From contig NZ_CAMPFU010000005.1 of NCBI RefSeq assembly GCF_946848805.1, positions 1 to 64,000 on the forward strand: DNA of 64,000 nucleotides, written 5' to 3'. Shown piece after piece: positions 50,989-59,789 of the stretch. The translations under genes were made by a program, and so were the position numbers. Origin of the DNA: Deinococcus sp. Marseille-Q6407. GTDB lineage: Bacteria > Deinococcota > Deinococci > Deinococcales > Deinococcaceae. The number at the start of each line of letters is the position of its first letter. Position 1 is the stretch's first letter. The notes beneath the pieces were generated by a model. It had not been told where the DNA came from and ran no database searches. It worked only from the letters and a program-made list of their open reading frames with translations.

Positions 50989-52314
50989 ATGGCAACCAAG
51001 GACATGGTCATCAGACATGACGAACCAAACTTGGCACGCCTCAATCTGGTTCTGGCACTTAACCGTACCGAGCTGAGCGAGTGGGCCCGTGAGATCTCTG
51101 TCGATGCCATGGGTACCATCTCTATCCGATGCACAGCACCTCGTCACGGTCTGGTGCCACACGGCATTGATAACGACATTCTCTTGGGGCTGGTCAACGC
51201 AGCAGTCTTGCAGGGTATGCCAGAAGACGACACCGTCAGGCTGTCGACCAGAGAACTGCTTCAACTGAGTGGAATCACGCCCAGTGCCCGAGCGTATAAG
51301 AACTTGCAGGAGACGCTGCGGCGTTTACAGTACACAGCTTATGACCTGACCGACAGCTGGTACGACGGAACCAAGCATCGCTGGCGGACGGTCAGTTTCA
51401 GTTTGATCAGTCGCCTGGGTGCAGAGGACAATACCAAAGACGTATCGAACGCTGGGCAGTGGCGTGCGGAGACGCTGTTGGCCATCCGTTTGGACGACAG
51501 CCTGATGAGCAATATCCGTGCAGGGCACCTGCTTCCTCTGGACACCGAAGTCTTGTCGCATCTCCGGCAGCCCATGACCCGCAACGTGTTCCGTACCCTG
51601 TCTTTTCAGTGCACTGGCGCTTCACAGGATTCGGTTCTGGCCTTTCACGTGCCGCTGAGCATCTGGGCGACCCACCTCGGGATGCACGAATTGCGGTCAG
51701 ATTCGGTGATGCGGGCGCTCAAACCAGCTCATGACGAGCTGATCAAGGTGGGTTTTCTGAAGAGCGTTGATTACACTGGCCGCGGAAAAACCCGGACCAT
51801 TCGCTACATTTTTGACAATATTCGGACGGTGGCCGATCCCGAAACGGTCGCGCTGCTGGTCCGCTACAACGTCAGCGGTAGCCGGGCCCTGACTCTGGCC
51901 CAGTCATACGGCGCGGAAGGGGTTCAGCGGGCTGTGGCGGTCCTGGAAGCCTTACTTCAGGGCAGCTACAAGACCAAGATCCGAAACCGCGCCGGCCTGC
52001 TGAGTGACATTCTGGAGAATCCAGACAAATACGACACCATCCTGACGGATGTGGAGGGTACGGCGGTATCGGTAGAGGTAGACCGCAAGGCACAGAGGGT
52101 CGAAACGGAGGAGTCACCTGCTCCCAGAGACGAAAAGTCGGCACGGATGATTCTGCTGAATCAGCTTGACGACACCGAGGAGCGTCGCCGCCTACGTGAC
52201 CGCGCGGTTGAGTTGTACGTTCATCACCGTGCCAGCACGCTTGAGCTGATGAAGCTGCTCCGGCTCAGTGACGAGGAGGCGGACGCCTTCTTGACCGAGT
52301 TGGAGGGGCGATAG
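50989..52314 (+). CDS. repA: Replication initiator protein RepA
   Basis: 441 residues resembling the replication initiator protein A family of Deinococcus secondary replicons. Two winged-helix regions can be seen: VRLSTRELLQLSGITPSARAYKNLQETLRRLQYTAYDL and VLAFHVPLSIWATHLGMHELRSDSVMRALKPAHDELIKVGFLKSV, with a C-terminal HTH-like tail (HHRASTLELMKLLRLSDEEADAFL). It should bind the ten iterons just upstream. GGAG lies about 17 bases before the ATG, so initiation is not from a classical site. Confidence 0.88.
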   Translation: MATKDMVIRHDEPNLARLNLVLALNRTELSEWAREISVDAMGTISIRCTAPRHGLVPHGIDNDILLGLVNAAVLQGMPEDDTVRLSTRELLQLSGITPSARAYKNLQETLRRLQYTAYDLTDSWYDGTKHRWRTVSFSLISRLGAEDNTKDVSNAGQWRAETLLAIRLDDSLMSNIRAGHLLPLDTEVLSHLRQPMTRNVFRTLSFQCTGASQDSVLAFHVPLSIWATHLGMHELRSDSVMRALKPAHDELIKVGFLKSVDYTGRGKTRTIRYIFDNIRTVADPETVALLVRYNVSGSRALTLAQSYGAEGVQRAVAVLEALLQGSYKTKIRNRAGLLSDILENPDKYDTILTDVEGTAVSVEVDRKAQRVETEESPAPRDEKSARMILLNQLDDTEERRRLRDRAVELYVHHRASTLELMKLLRLSDEEADAFLTELEGR

Positions 52315-52375
52315 GCGCTCATCTGTAGACGTTCCTCGTGCCAGAGCTGCCGAGCCTCAAGAGGCCGGCAAACGC

Positions 52376-52427
52376 TTGACAGAAAACGGAACAGCACTCA
52401 CAATGCAGGTATCTAAGCTTTCTTAGA
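52376..52427 (+). promoter_or_regulatory. Promoter and palindromic operator of the mutagenesis operon
   Basis: TTGACA (52376-52381), 17-bp spacer, CACAAT (52399-52404): a near-consensus promoter. TCTAAG-CTTT-CTTAGA (52412-52427) is a perfect palindrome just after the -10, where bound repressor would block transcription. It differs from the E. coli LexA box, and is presumably the site of the adjacent LexA-like protein. Confidence 0.7.
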
Positions 52428-52612
52428 GAGTTTACCCAGGAGCCTGCCAGATGCCACCAAGACTGACCCATCTTCGGATGCATTATCTACAGGTCATTGC
52501 TCGCCTGACCGACCTTGACGGCCCGCCGAGTGCAGCCGAGCTGGCCCGTGAACTGCGCCTCACTGAAGCGACTATGAGTTATCACGTCACTGCCCTGACG
52601 GAACTGGGCTAT

Positions 52613-53275
52613 CTATTGATAGCGGCGTAAGTTGGCGTCCATAAGCTGACGGGGCAGGTGAATATAGCGGACCCGCTGCCAGGCGGTGACAAGCCTCTTT
52701 TTCAGCGCTCTGATGGAGTGGGCACAAAAGTTCCCCAACACATTGCGCTTGACGTAGGCCCACACCAACTCGATCGGGTTCAACTCTGGAGCATACGGAG
52801 GCAGAAAGATCAGAGAGAGGCGTTCGTGGGTTCCCACGAACGCCTGGGTCACTTTCGCGTGATGAATTCTCGCATTGTCCAGCACCACGACGATGTTCCC
52901 CTGAACTTGGCGCAGGATGTGCCCAAAGAATCGGATGACTTCTCCACTGCGGATCGCTCCGGATGTTGTGTGCTGGAAGAATCGTCCATCTGAAGTGATC
53001 GCCCCAATCGTCGAAAGCTTCTCCCAGTTCGCTCTGAGCGTGACCAGGGGCGTGACGCCCCTGGGTGACCACGTTCGCCTTCGCACGCCTTTCAACGAGA
53101 ATCCGACCTCATCCAGATAGATGATTGTGGCTCCCTCAGCGACCTTTTTTTTCCAACTCCGGGAGCACCTGTTCCCGCCAGGATGCAATCCGAAGTTCGT
53201 TCCGCTCAGCAGCCCGCCCATCTGGCATCTGTGGGCTGAACCCCAACTTTCGTAGGATTTTACGGACGTGATCAT
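52613..53275 (-). CDS. IS630-family transposase, second frame
   Basis: Catalytic part: ATIIYLDEVGFSLKG, NIVVVLDNARIHHAK and LPPYAPELNPIELVWAYVKRN give the DDE triad. It joins the first frame at an A8 run (53144-53151 on the plus strand as T8), needing a +1 shift or slippage. The codons upstream of SWKKKVAEG overlap the first frame. Confidence 0.88.
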   Translation of the reverse strand: MITSVKSYESWGSAHRCQMGGLLSGTNFGLHPGGNRCSRSWKKKVAEGATIIYLDEVGFSLKGVRRRTWSPRGVTPLVTLRANWEKLSTIGAITSDGRFFQHTTSGAIRSGEVIRFFGHILRQVQGNIVVVLDNARIHHAKVTQAFVGTHERLSLIFLPPYAPELNPIELVWAYVKRNVLGNFCAHSIRALKKRLVTAWQRVRYIHLPRQLMDANLRRYQ

Positions 53276-53659
53276 GGTGGTACCACACCTCGAAGTGCCG
53301 CCCGATCAGCTCTGCCACGCGTTTTGTCGTCCAAGTTTCGTCAGGAAACCCATGCTGCAGAGCACCCTCCCGCAGGAGGGTGCGAAGCTGGTCGTGCTGA
53401 GACTCAGTCAGCCGAGCAGGACGACCAGAGCTGACCGTCGCTTGCAAGCTTCCCTTCTTTCTGAGCCGAGCACTCCAAGAAGTCACCGTGAGCACGGAGA
53501 CGCCGAAGTGAGCAGCAATTTCGCGGTGTGTGTGGCTGCCTTGCTGCAGCCACTCGGTAGCAGCCAGACGCCGCTCCTCAAGTTGGGCACGAGAATATTG
53601 GTTCGGTTGCCATTCCACGGTCCCTAGAGTTTAGCAGCGCATACTTACGCCGTTATCAA
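52616..53659 (-). mobile_element. IS630-family element inserted in the LexA-like gene
   Basis: 1044 bp, ends TTGATARCGGCGTAAGT, flanked by the TA duplication typical of the family (52614-52615 and 53660-53661). Its orientation is opposite to the operon. Removal restores the repressor frame exactly. Confidence 0.92.
53136..53618 (-). CDS. IS630-family transposase, first frame (HTH part)
   Basis: 160 residues with HTH (THREIAAHFGVSVLTVTSWSARLRKKG) and RTLLREGALQHGFPDETWTTKRVAELI, ending LPELEKKGR at the A8 run. It is expected to be fused to the second frame by frameshifting to yield the transposase. Confidence 0.88.
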   Translation of the reverse strand: MEWQPNQYSRAQLEERRLAATEWLQQGSHTHREIAAHFGVSVLTVTSWSARLRKKGSLQATVSSGRPARLTESQHDQLRTLLREGALQHGFPDETWTTKRVAELIGRHFEVWYHHDHVRKILRKLGFSPQMPDGRAAERNELRIASWREQVLPELEKKGR

Positions 53660-54128
53660 TAGAACGCCGCGGACCACGCGGCCGCTTGCAACTGACAGAA
53701 AAGGCTCACCCCCTGATCCACAGGGGCCTGCCGATTTATGGGTCCATCGCGGCGGGGCTGCCTGCATTTGCCCATCAAGATCCGGATGCCTACACCCCCA
53801 GCCTGGAAGAACTTCTCGGTGTGCGGCGCGGTGACTTTCTGCTCCAGATTCGCGGTGAAAGTATGACGGGCCTTGGCATCACGCCCGGAGACTATGTGGT
53901 CATTCGACCGGCGGAGGAGGTGATAGACGGTCAGGTGGCAGCCGTGCTGATTCCCGACGAAGATGCCGCCACTCTCAAGCGGGTCTACCGCAAAGGCAAG
54001 CAGGTTTGGCTGCAAAGCGAGAATGCAGCGATGCCGACCCTGAAGTATCCGGCGGATGCAGTCCGGGTTCAGGGCCGACTGATCGGCAAGGTGGGCCTGT
54101 TCGGCTGAGAAGCGAGTGGAGCATGTCT

Positions 54129-55358
54129 ATGATCGCCTGCCTGCTTCTCCAACCCTGGTCGCTCAAGCTGCTCACGCGGCAGTACCCTGGGGTCCCAGCA
54201 GCCGTCCTGAAAGAAGGCGGGCGGGTGCTCTATGCGGATCAGCTTGCCACCGATGCGGGTGTGACTCCTGGTCAACCGCTGCACGCGGCCCTTTCACGCT
54301 GCCCGGAGTTGCACGCTGAAGTTGGCTGCCCGGCTCAGGCCAGCGCCGCCTGGGCCGAACTGCTGGAACTGCTTTATAGCGGATTCTCCGACCGGGTTTA
54401 CAGCCCGCAGGAAGGTCTGGCGTTTGTGAAGGTTGGCGCAGGTGCAGCCCGGCAGTTGGCCGCTTTGTTAGAGGCCCCGGTTGGCCTCGGCGGCAGCACG
54501 GAGCTGTCTCAGCTCGCGGCCCTGCGGGCACTCCCCGGAGAAGTCCGCACTGCAGGCACCGGTCAGGCCGAACAGGCCTTTTTGATGTTGACTCCTCTCC
54601 CCCACCTGAATGCCCTGGGACTGACCGAGCGTCACCTAGAGCGTTTACAGTTTCTAGGTATCGACGGGTTGGCGGCACTGATGAAGTGGTCAGCGGCGCA
54701 AAGAGAAGCGTTTCTGGGCGTGGAAACGGGTCAGCGTCTGAACCGCTTTTTCAGAGGAGAACGCACGTCCGCCCTCCCCCTTCACCACGCTCCGCTCTTG
54801 CTGAGCCGTAGCCTGGAACCAGACGCCCCGCTTCTGGAGCCCGGCGAGGCGGCCGCAGCCCTAATGGACCTGGCAACCGCGCTCTGTGAAGAGTTAGAGG
54901 GCCGCTTTGCGGCGCAGCTCCGCGTGAAGGTCCATACCCTGGCCGGTGAAGTGCAGGCAACCCGGCAACTGAAAGGGCGGCTGGACGTCCGGGGCCTGGC
55001 GCGGCTGGCGGAGCTGACCTTACATGAAACCCAGGCCTTGCCGCTGGGCATTGACAGAATAAGCCTGGAACTGACTGGTCTGAGCCGTCCAGCCCAGATG
55101 ACCAGCCTGTTCGCGCGGATAGGAGATCTGGACGTGACTGGGGACTTGCTCCGCCGGTTCCCGCAGGCGCTGGTGAAGGTGGAATGGCTTGATGAGTATG
55201 CCTACGCAGCCGATGCGCAGTACCGCTGGGTGGATTGGGCGAGCGGCGAGCCGCGTCCTTCGCCTATCACTCCACTGCCGCCCCAACCGCCAGCCAGACT
55301 CCGGCGGGTGTCCGATCCGGTCGGGACTCACCAGCGGTTCTTCGAAGGTGAAGGATGA
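54129..55358 (+). CDS. imuB: ImuB-like Y-family polymerase homologue
   Basis: About 410 residues from ATG 54129 (GGAG 7 bases upstream; ATG 54123 is also possible). It resembles Y-family polymerases but the first catalytic motif (D-x-D/F-F-A) is absent: it reads MIACLLLQPWSLKLLTRQYP, as in ImuB, an inactive accessory factor. HhH-like and little-finger regions follow, and RPAQMTSLFARIG carries a QxxSLF sequence fitting a beta-clamp binding motif. It works with DnaE2 in translesion synthesis, bringing it to the clamp. Confidence 0.85.
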   Translation: MIACLLLQPWSLKLLTRQYPGVPAAVLKEGGRVLYADQLATDAGVTPGQPLHAALSRCPELHAEVGCPAQASAAWAELLELLYSGFSDRVYSPQEGLAFVKVGAGAARQLAALLEAPVGLGGSTELSQLAALRALPGEVRTAGTGQAEQAFLMLTPLPHLNALGLTERHLERLQFLGIDGLAALMKWSAAQREAFLGVETGQRLNRFFRGERTSALPLHHAPLLLSRSLEPDAPLLEPGEAAAALMDLATALCEELEGRFAAQLRVKVHTLAGEVQATRQLKGRLDVRGLARLAELTLHETQALPLGIDRISLELTGLSRPAQMTSLFARIGDLDVTGDLLRRFPQALVKVEWLDEYAYAADAQYRWVDWASGEPRPSPITPLPPQPPARLRRVSDPVGTHQRFFEGEG

Positions 55359-55597
55359 AGGCTGTGCAGCAACCCGTGGCGGTGCTGGAGGCTGACCATC
55401 AGCCGCGGAGTTTTATTTGGAATGGCAGGGCTTACCGGATTGCCCAGATACTTGACCGCTGGCAGTATGGTGGACGCTGGTGGCTGGGAGAAGCGGGGCG
55501 CGACTGTTTTCTGGTCCAGGCTGGTGGCCTGACCGCGGAGCTGCACCATGAGCGAGGCAAGGAGGAGTGCTGGTGGCTGGCACGCGTCCAGGACTGA
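55355..55597 (+). CDS. DUF6504-like small protein of the mutagenesis operon
   Basis: 80 residues (FIWNGRAYRIAQILDRWQYGGRWWLGEAGRDCFLVQAGG...), rich in tryptophan, matching the small proteins frequently found between imuB and dnaE2. It overlaps both neighbours (4 bp and about 31 bp). Role unknown. Confidence 0.75.
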   Translation: MKAVQQPVAVLEADHQPRSFIWNGRAYRIAQILDRWQYGGRWWLGEAGRDCFLVQAGGLTAELHHERGKEECWWLARVQD

Positions 55598-58500
55598 CGG
55601 CCCTGCTGACCTGTCAGTCGTTCTTCTCGGAAGGGCGGTCCACAGTATCACCGGGGCGTCTGGTTGAGCGGGCGGCTGCGGCTGGCTTCAGCGCTGTCGG
55701 ATTGACCGATCATCTCAGCGTGTCGGGCGCCGCCGAGCTGTGTGAAGCGGCGCGGGAACATGGCTTACGCAGCCTAATCGGGGCAACTGTTCCGGTCGCC
55801 TTTCCTGCTCCAGCACGGGCCTCTTCAGCAACGGAAATCTGGCCGCTGATCTTACTCGCCAGGAACCGTACCGGATACGCCCGGCTGTGTGAGTGGATCA
55901 CGCACGTTCGGATGAACGAGCTGGACGCTTTACCGGCCAGCCTGTTGGGCACGGCCGAACCAGACAGCTTGGTCTGTTTGACCGGTGGCCGCAGCGGATT
56001 TCCCACCTCTTTGGGAGAACGCCATCAGATTCCGAGGATCGCGGCTCTCCTGAGGGAGTTGCGGTCCGCGTTCCGTTTCAACCTCTACGTGCAGCTCTAT
56101 CACGGCGAGGCACCGGGAGAAGCGCGGCGGCTCAGCCTGCTGCGCGGCCTGGCCCGCGACCTGGAGTTGCCGGTGGTAGCGGCCCCGCAGGTTTGTATGG
56201 CTGCACCTGAGGACTATCCCCTGCTGGACGCCCTTACTTGCGCCCGCCTGGGCACGGATGTCAGCGTGCCGCACCCGGAGCGGCCCAGAAACGCCTGCGC
56301 CTGGGTGCGGACGCCGCTTGACTGGGGAGCCAAACTCTTCTTTCCGGACGCCCTGCTCAATGCCGAAAAGCTGGCGAGCGAATGTGCGCTCAACCTGTTG
56401 CCGGAGCGTCTCAGTGTTCCGGAGCCGCGACTGCTTCCTGGGCAGACGGCGCAGTCCCTACTGGAGACCCGAGCCTTCGCCGCACTGCCTGAACACTACC
56501 CTCACCGGCTGGCCGAAGCAGACCGCCGGCTGCGTGAGGAGTTGGCGACGGTGCGGGAGCTGGAGATGGCCGGATTTTTCCTGTTGGCTGCAGAGGTGAC
56601 GGATTACTGCCGCCAGCATGGCATTCTGGCCGCCGGACGCGGATCGGCGGCTGGATCAGTGCTGTGCTACCTGCTGGGCATCACGCTGTCAGATCCCCTG
56701 GAGCACGGCCTGCTGTTCGAGCGCTTCTTGCATACCGGGCGCGCCCAGATGCCGGACATCGATATTGACATCGCCAGTTCTCGGCGCAGTCAGGTGCTGG
56801 CCTGGGTCGAAGAGCGCTTCGGGGATCAGGGCAGCGGCGAAGCGATGGTGGCCAACCGGGTGACCTACCGCCTGCCGAGCGCGGTGCAGGACCTGGGCCG
56901 GGCACTGGGGCTTCCCAAGGAGTTGCGGGACCGACTGTCCCGTGCGCTGGGCCGCGACTACCGCCACCACCGGCCGCACCGCGCCCGGGAAGCCGAACTG
57001 GTCTTCGACGAGGTTCTGGGAACGGCTCCGGTTCGGGAAACCCTGCTCAGGTTGCTGGAAAGCATGGAGCCCCGGTTTGTGCGTCATCTCGCTCCTCATT
57101 CGGGTGGCGTGGTGCTGTCCAGTCGGCCGCTGACATTTTACAGCCCGCTGATGCGCTCCAGCGGTGGCCTACGGATGCTGATGTTTGACAAGGACGACAT
57201 CGAGCGGCTGGGCCTGGTCAAGCTGGACCTGCTGGGCCTGCGGATGCTCTCGGCGCTGGAGCGGGCCCGCGAAGAGGCCCTGCGGCTGAGTGGTGAGTGG
57301 GTGAATTATGGTGCCCTGCCGGACGATCCCCAGGTCTGGCAGCGCATCGCGTCGGGCGATACGCTGGGCCTCTTTCAGATTGAGTCCCCGGCCCAGACCC
57401 AATTGGCCGCCCGGCTGCACCCCGGCGATCTGCAGGCGCTGGCCCACCAGATTGCCCTGATTCGGCCCGGGCCCATCCAGTCGGGCAGCGTGCATCCGTA
57501 TGTGCGGCGCGCCCGTGGTGAGGAGCCGGTGCCCAAACGAATGGAGCCGCTGCGCACCATACTGGCGTCCACTCACGGGACCCTGCTGTTTCAAGAGCAG
57601 ATTCTGCGCATCGCGGTACAGTTCGCCGGCTACTCCTGGCCGGAGGCGGACCGCTTCCGCAGCTGCCTGAGCCGAGTGGAGGACGCAGGTGAACTGGAGC
57701 AGCTGCGCCGGCAGTTCGTCCTGGGCGCGGCGCTGACCGTCGGCGCTTTTCCTGAAGAGGCGGAAGCGGTCTTCACTGAGTGCACGCAGTTCCGCGGCTA
57801 CGGCTTCGCAGAAAGCCACTCGCATGCTTTTGCCCAGCATGCTTATGCCAGTGCATGGATGCGGCAGCATCACCCGGCCGCGTTCCTGGCTGGGGTATTG
57901 AGTGAGCACCCTGGTATGTGGCCGCTGAGTACTACAGCGCAGCAGGCGCGCCGCTGGGGAGTCAGGCTGGAACCGGTCTGTATCAACCGCAGTGGCCTGA
58001 ACTACCGTGCCCTGAGCCGTGACCGGGTCCGTATTCCTTTGAGGCAGCTGGAACAGGTTTCGGATGACCTGGCTCGCCGCATCGTTCTCGAGCGAATGCA
58101 GGGTGGGGCGTACCAGAGCGTGGAAGATTTCTACGACCGGGTGGCCTGTCCCCTGCCGGCGCTGGAAAGTCTGGTGGGGGCTGGAGCGTTCGACCGTGTC
58201 GATCGCAGCAAAAACCGCCGAGAAGCGTACTATGTGCTGCACACGGTGGCTCATGCCCGTCCGTCTGGCCAGCGAGGTCTGCTGAGCGTCTTCGCGCCGG
58301 TGCCCGAACTTCCTGAACTTGGTCCCGACGATGGGCTGCTGCTGGATTTGAAAACCGCGGGGGTCTCAGCGAGTGGCCGGCACCCGCTGGACATGCACCG
58401 GGCTGCGCTGCGTGACCTGGGAGTTCAAACGTTGGCCAGTCTGCAGCATGGTCGGCGTGCCCTGACCGCCGGCATGATCATCGCGCGTCAGCGGCCACCG

Positions 58501-58725
58501 ACTGCCCGTGGATTTGCTTTCTTCGTGCTGGAAGATACGACCGGGCGGGTGCAGGCTATCATCAGCCCGGAGCTGTGGGAGGCACACCGGGCCTTGCTGC
58601 GTGACGCTGCCGCCCTGGTGATCCAAGGAGAGGCACGCCGCCAGGGCCAGTCGGTCAGCCTGCGTGCCGAGATCCTTAGCGATTTGCCGCTGGGGACCAA
58701 AGTCGTGGGGTACAGCTACGGGTGA
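55567..58725 (+). CDS. dnaE2: Error-prone DNA polymerase III alpha subunit DnaE2 (ImuC)
   Basis: 1052 residues, the usual DnaE2 length. The N-terminal PHP domain lacks the family HxH metal motif (here LTCQSFFSEGRS), though GLTDHLSVSG remains. The polymerase core is intact: GRGSAAGSVLCYLLGI, the catalytic PDIDIDIASSRR, and LGLFQIESPAQ. Helix-hairpin-helix and OB domains follow (ITAGMIIARQ-type fold near 950). DnaE2 copies damaged DNA, raising mutation. GTG 55567 and GTG 55573 are both possible; GGAGGA lies just upstream. Confidence 0.93.
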   Translation: MLVAGTRPGLTALLTCQSFFSEGRSTVSPGRLVERAAAAGFSAVGLTDHLSVSGAAELCEAAREHGLRSLIGATVPVAFPAPARASSATEIWPLILLARNRTGYARLCEWITHVRMNELDALPASLLGTAEPDSLVCLTGGRSGFPTSLGERHQIPRIAALLRELRSAFRFNLYVQLYHGEAPGEARRLSLLRGLARDLELPVVAAPQVCMAAPEDYPLLDALTCARLGTDVSVPHPERPRNACAWVRTPLDWGAKLFFPDALLNAEKLASECALNLLPERLSVPEPRLLPGQTAQSLLETRAFAALPEHYPHRLAEADRRLREELATVRELEMAGFFLLAAEVTDYCRQHGILAAGRGSAAGSVLCYLLGITLSDPLEHGLLFERFLHTGRAQMPDIDIDIASSRRSQVLAWVEERFGDQGSGEAMVANRVTYRLPSAVQDLGRALGLPKELRDRLSRALGRDYRHHRPHRAREAELVFDEVLGTAPVRETLLRLLESMEPRFVRHLAPHSGGVVLSSRPLTFYSPLMRSSGGLRMLMFDKDDIERLGLVKLDLLGLRMLSALERAREEALRLSGEWVNYGALPDDPQVWQRIASGDTLGLFQIESPAQTQLAARLHPGDLQALAHQIALIRPGPIQSGSVHPYVRRARGEEPVPKRMEPLRTILASTHGTLLFQEQILRIAVQFAGYSWPEADRFRSCLSRVEDAGELEQLRRQFVLGAALTVGAFPEEAEAVFTECTQFRGYGFAESHSHAFAQHAYASAWMRQHHPAAFLAGVLSEHPGMWPLSTTAQQARRWGVRLEPVCINRSGLNYRALSRDRVRIPLRQLEQVSDDLARRIVLERMQGGAYQSVEDFYDRVACPLPALESLVGAGAFDRVDRSKNRREAYYVLHTVAHARPSGQRGLLSVFAPVPELPELGPDDGLLLDLKTAGVSASGRHPLDMHRAALRDLGVQTLASLQHGRRALTAGMIIARQRPPTARGFAFFVLEDTTGRVQAIISPELWEAHRALLRDAAALVIQGEARRQGQSVSLRAEILSDLPLGTKVVGYSYG

Positions 58726-58862
58726 GACGCGGGGACCACGCTCTGGCGACTTCTCGGTGACGCGCATTTGATGTCTTCACCGAAGGGACAGAGTGATGGC
58801 CTTAACGCAGCTACGGCTGACAGGAACCGCCACCCGTCCAAGGTACCCCTGGACCTCGCTAC

Positions 58863-59789
58863 CTATTTCGCTGACTGCTCGGTTTCGAACAGCGCCCTGA
58901 GTTCCTGCAAAAGTTTCTGGGCCTTCTTCCTCTTACGGGTATCCAGACTGGCCAGCTGCTTGGCGCTGAAGTGGGAGCGCAGTGTGCGGAACTCTTCGTT
59001 CAGATCAATGTCCTTTTCCGTACCCGCTGTCGCACGGGCTGGCTTCTCCTGTTTTAGTGCCTGCCGGATATCGCGTACGCCCCACTCTCCTGCCAACACC
59101 TTGGGAAGCCAGGTGGCCTGCTGCTCTTCAGAAGCACGGCTGAGTTCCATCACCGCGCTGTAGGGGGCGCCGCTGCGAAGCGCTTTCAGGAGTCCAGCGG
59201 GCAAATGCAGGAGCGGCAGGTAATGGCGCTGGAAGCCGGGCAGTGAAATGTCCTTTCCGAGAATACCCAGAGCTTCTTCCGCCGACGTGACGACTTCTTC
59301 TACTGTATTACGCCTTTGACTCAGCAGCTGAATCACTTCTTGCGTCTCCTTGCCCAGCGAGAGACTGACCAGATCAATCACCGCATGGGCCATCTCGTAA
59401 GCATTGAGGTTCTCCCGCTCCAAGTTTTCTTTGAGGCTATAGAGCCTGGCCTGCCGGTCCTCCAGTGGACGGACGATCGCAGGGATCCTCGGCTGACCGG
59501 CCAACTTGGAAGCTCTAAGCCGGCGCTCTCCTGCGACCAACTCGTACCCCCCGCCCGGTAGGGTGCGGACCAGGATGGGCTGCAATACTCCGTTGGCCTG
59601 GATATCTTCTGCCAGGGATTCCAGACCGGTGAAGTCCAACCTGGCCTGGAAGGGCGAAGGCCGGATGTCCCCGACCGGAAGGTATTCCAGTGGAAAACGT
59701 TTGCCCTGAGTATCTTCGATCTTCTGCGCGACCGACTTGGTCTCTTCCAGGGCCTGCATCATTCCGGCACTGAGTTTCCGCTTGGTCAT
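58863..59789 (-). CDS. parB: ParB partition protein
   Basis: 308 residues. ParB/Srx domain: LEYLPVGDIRPSPFQARLDF, LAEDIQANGVLQPILVR, and the CTP-binding GERRLRASKLAG, then ENLERENLNAYEMAHAVIDL with an HTH region. The C-terminus is a charged helix for dimerisation. It overlaps the parA end by 4 bp (parA first) and should load on the GTGGCRACGTYGCCAC palindromes upstream. Confidence 0.92.
   Translation of the reverse strand: MTKRKLSAGMMQALEETKSVAQKIEDTQGKRFPLEYLPVGDIRPSPFQARLDFTGLESLAEDIQANGVLQPILVRTLPGGGYELVAGERRLRASKLAGQPRIPAIVRPLEDRQARLYSLKENLERENLNAYEMAHAVIDLVSLSLGKETQEVIQLLSQRRNTVEEVVTSAEEALGILGKDISLPGFQRHYLPLLHLPAGLLKALRSGAPYSAVMELSRASEEQQATWLPKVLAGEWGVRDIRQALKQEKPARATAGTEKDIDLNEEFRTLRSHFSAKQLASLDTRKRKKAQKLLQELRALFETEQSAK

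Larger units (their letters stand above)
52451..54108 (+). pseudogene. lexA: LexA-like self-cleaving repressor, interrupted by IS630
   Basis: Codons 1-55 (52451-52615) and 53662-54108 join in frame to a 203-residue protein. The N-terminal winged helix (PPSAAELARELRLTEATMSYHVTALTELGYL), an Ala-Gly cleavage site in GSIAAGLPAFA, catalytic Ser in IRGESMTGLGITPGDYV and Lys in AATLKRVYRKG are all preserved apart from the insertion. AGGAG precedes the ATG. As it stands only a 59-residue DNA-binding fragment is made, lacking the dimerising domain. It heads an operon with imuB and dnaE2. Confidence 0.9.
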
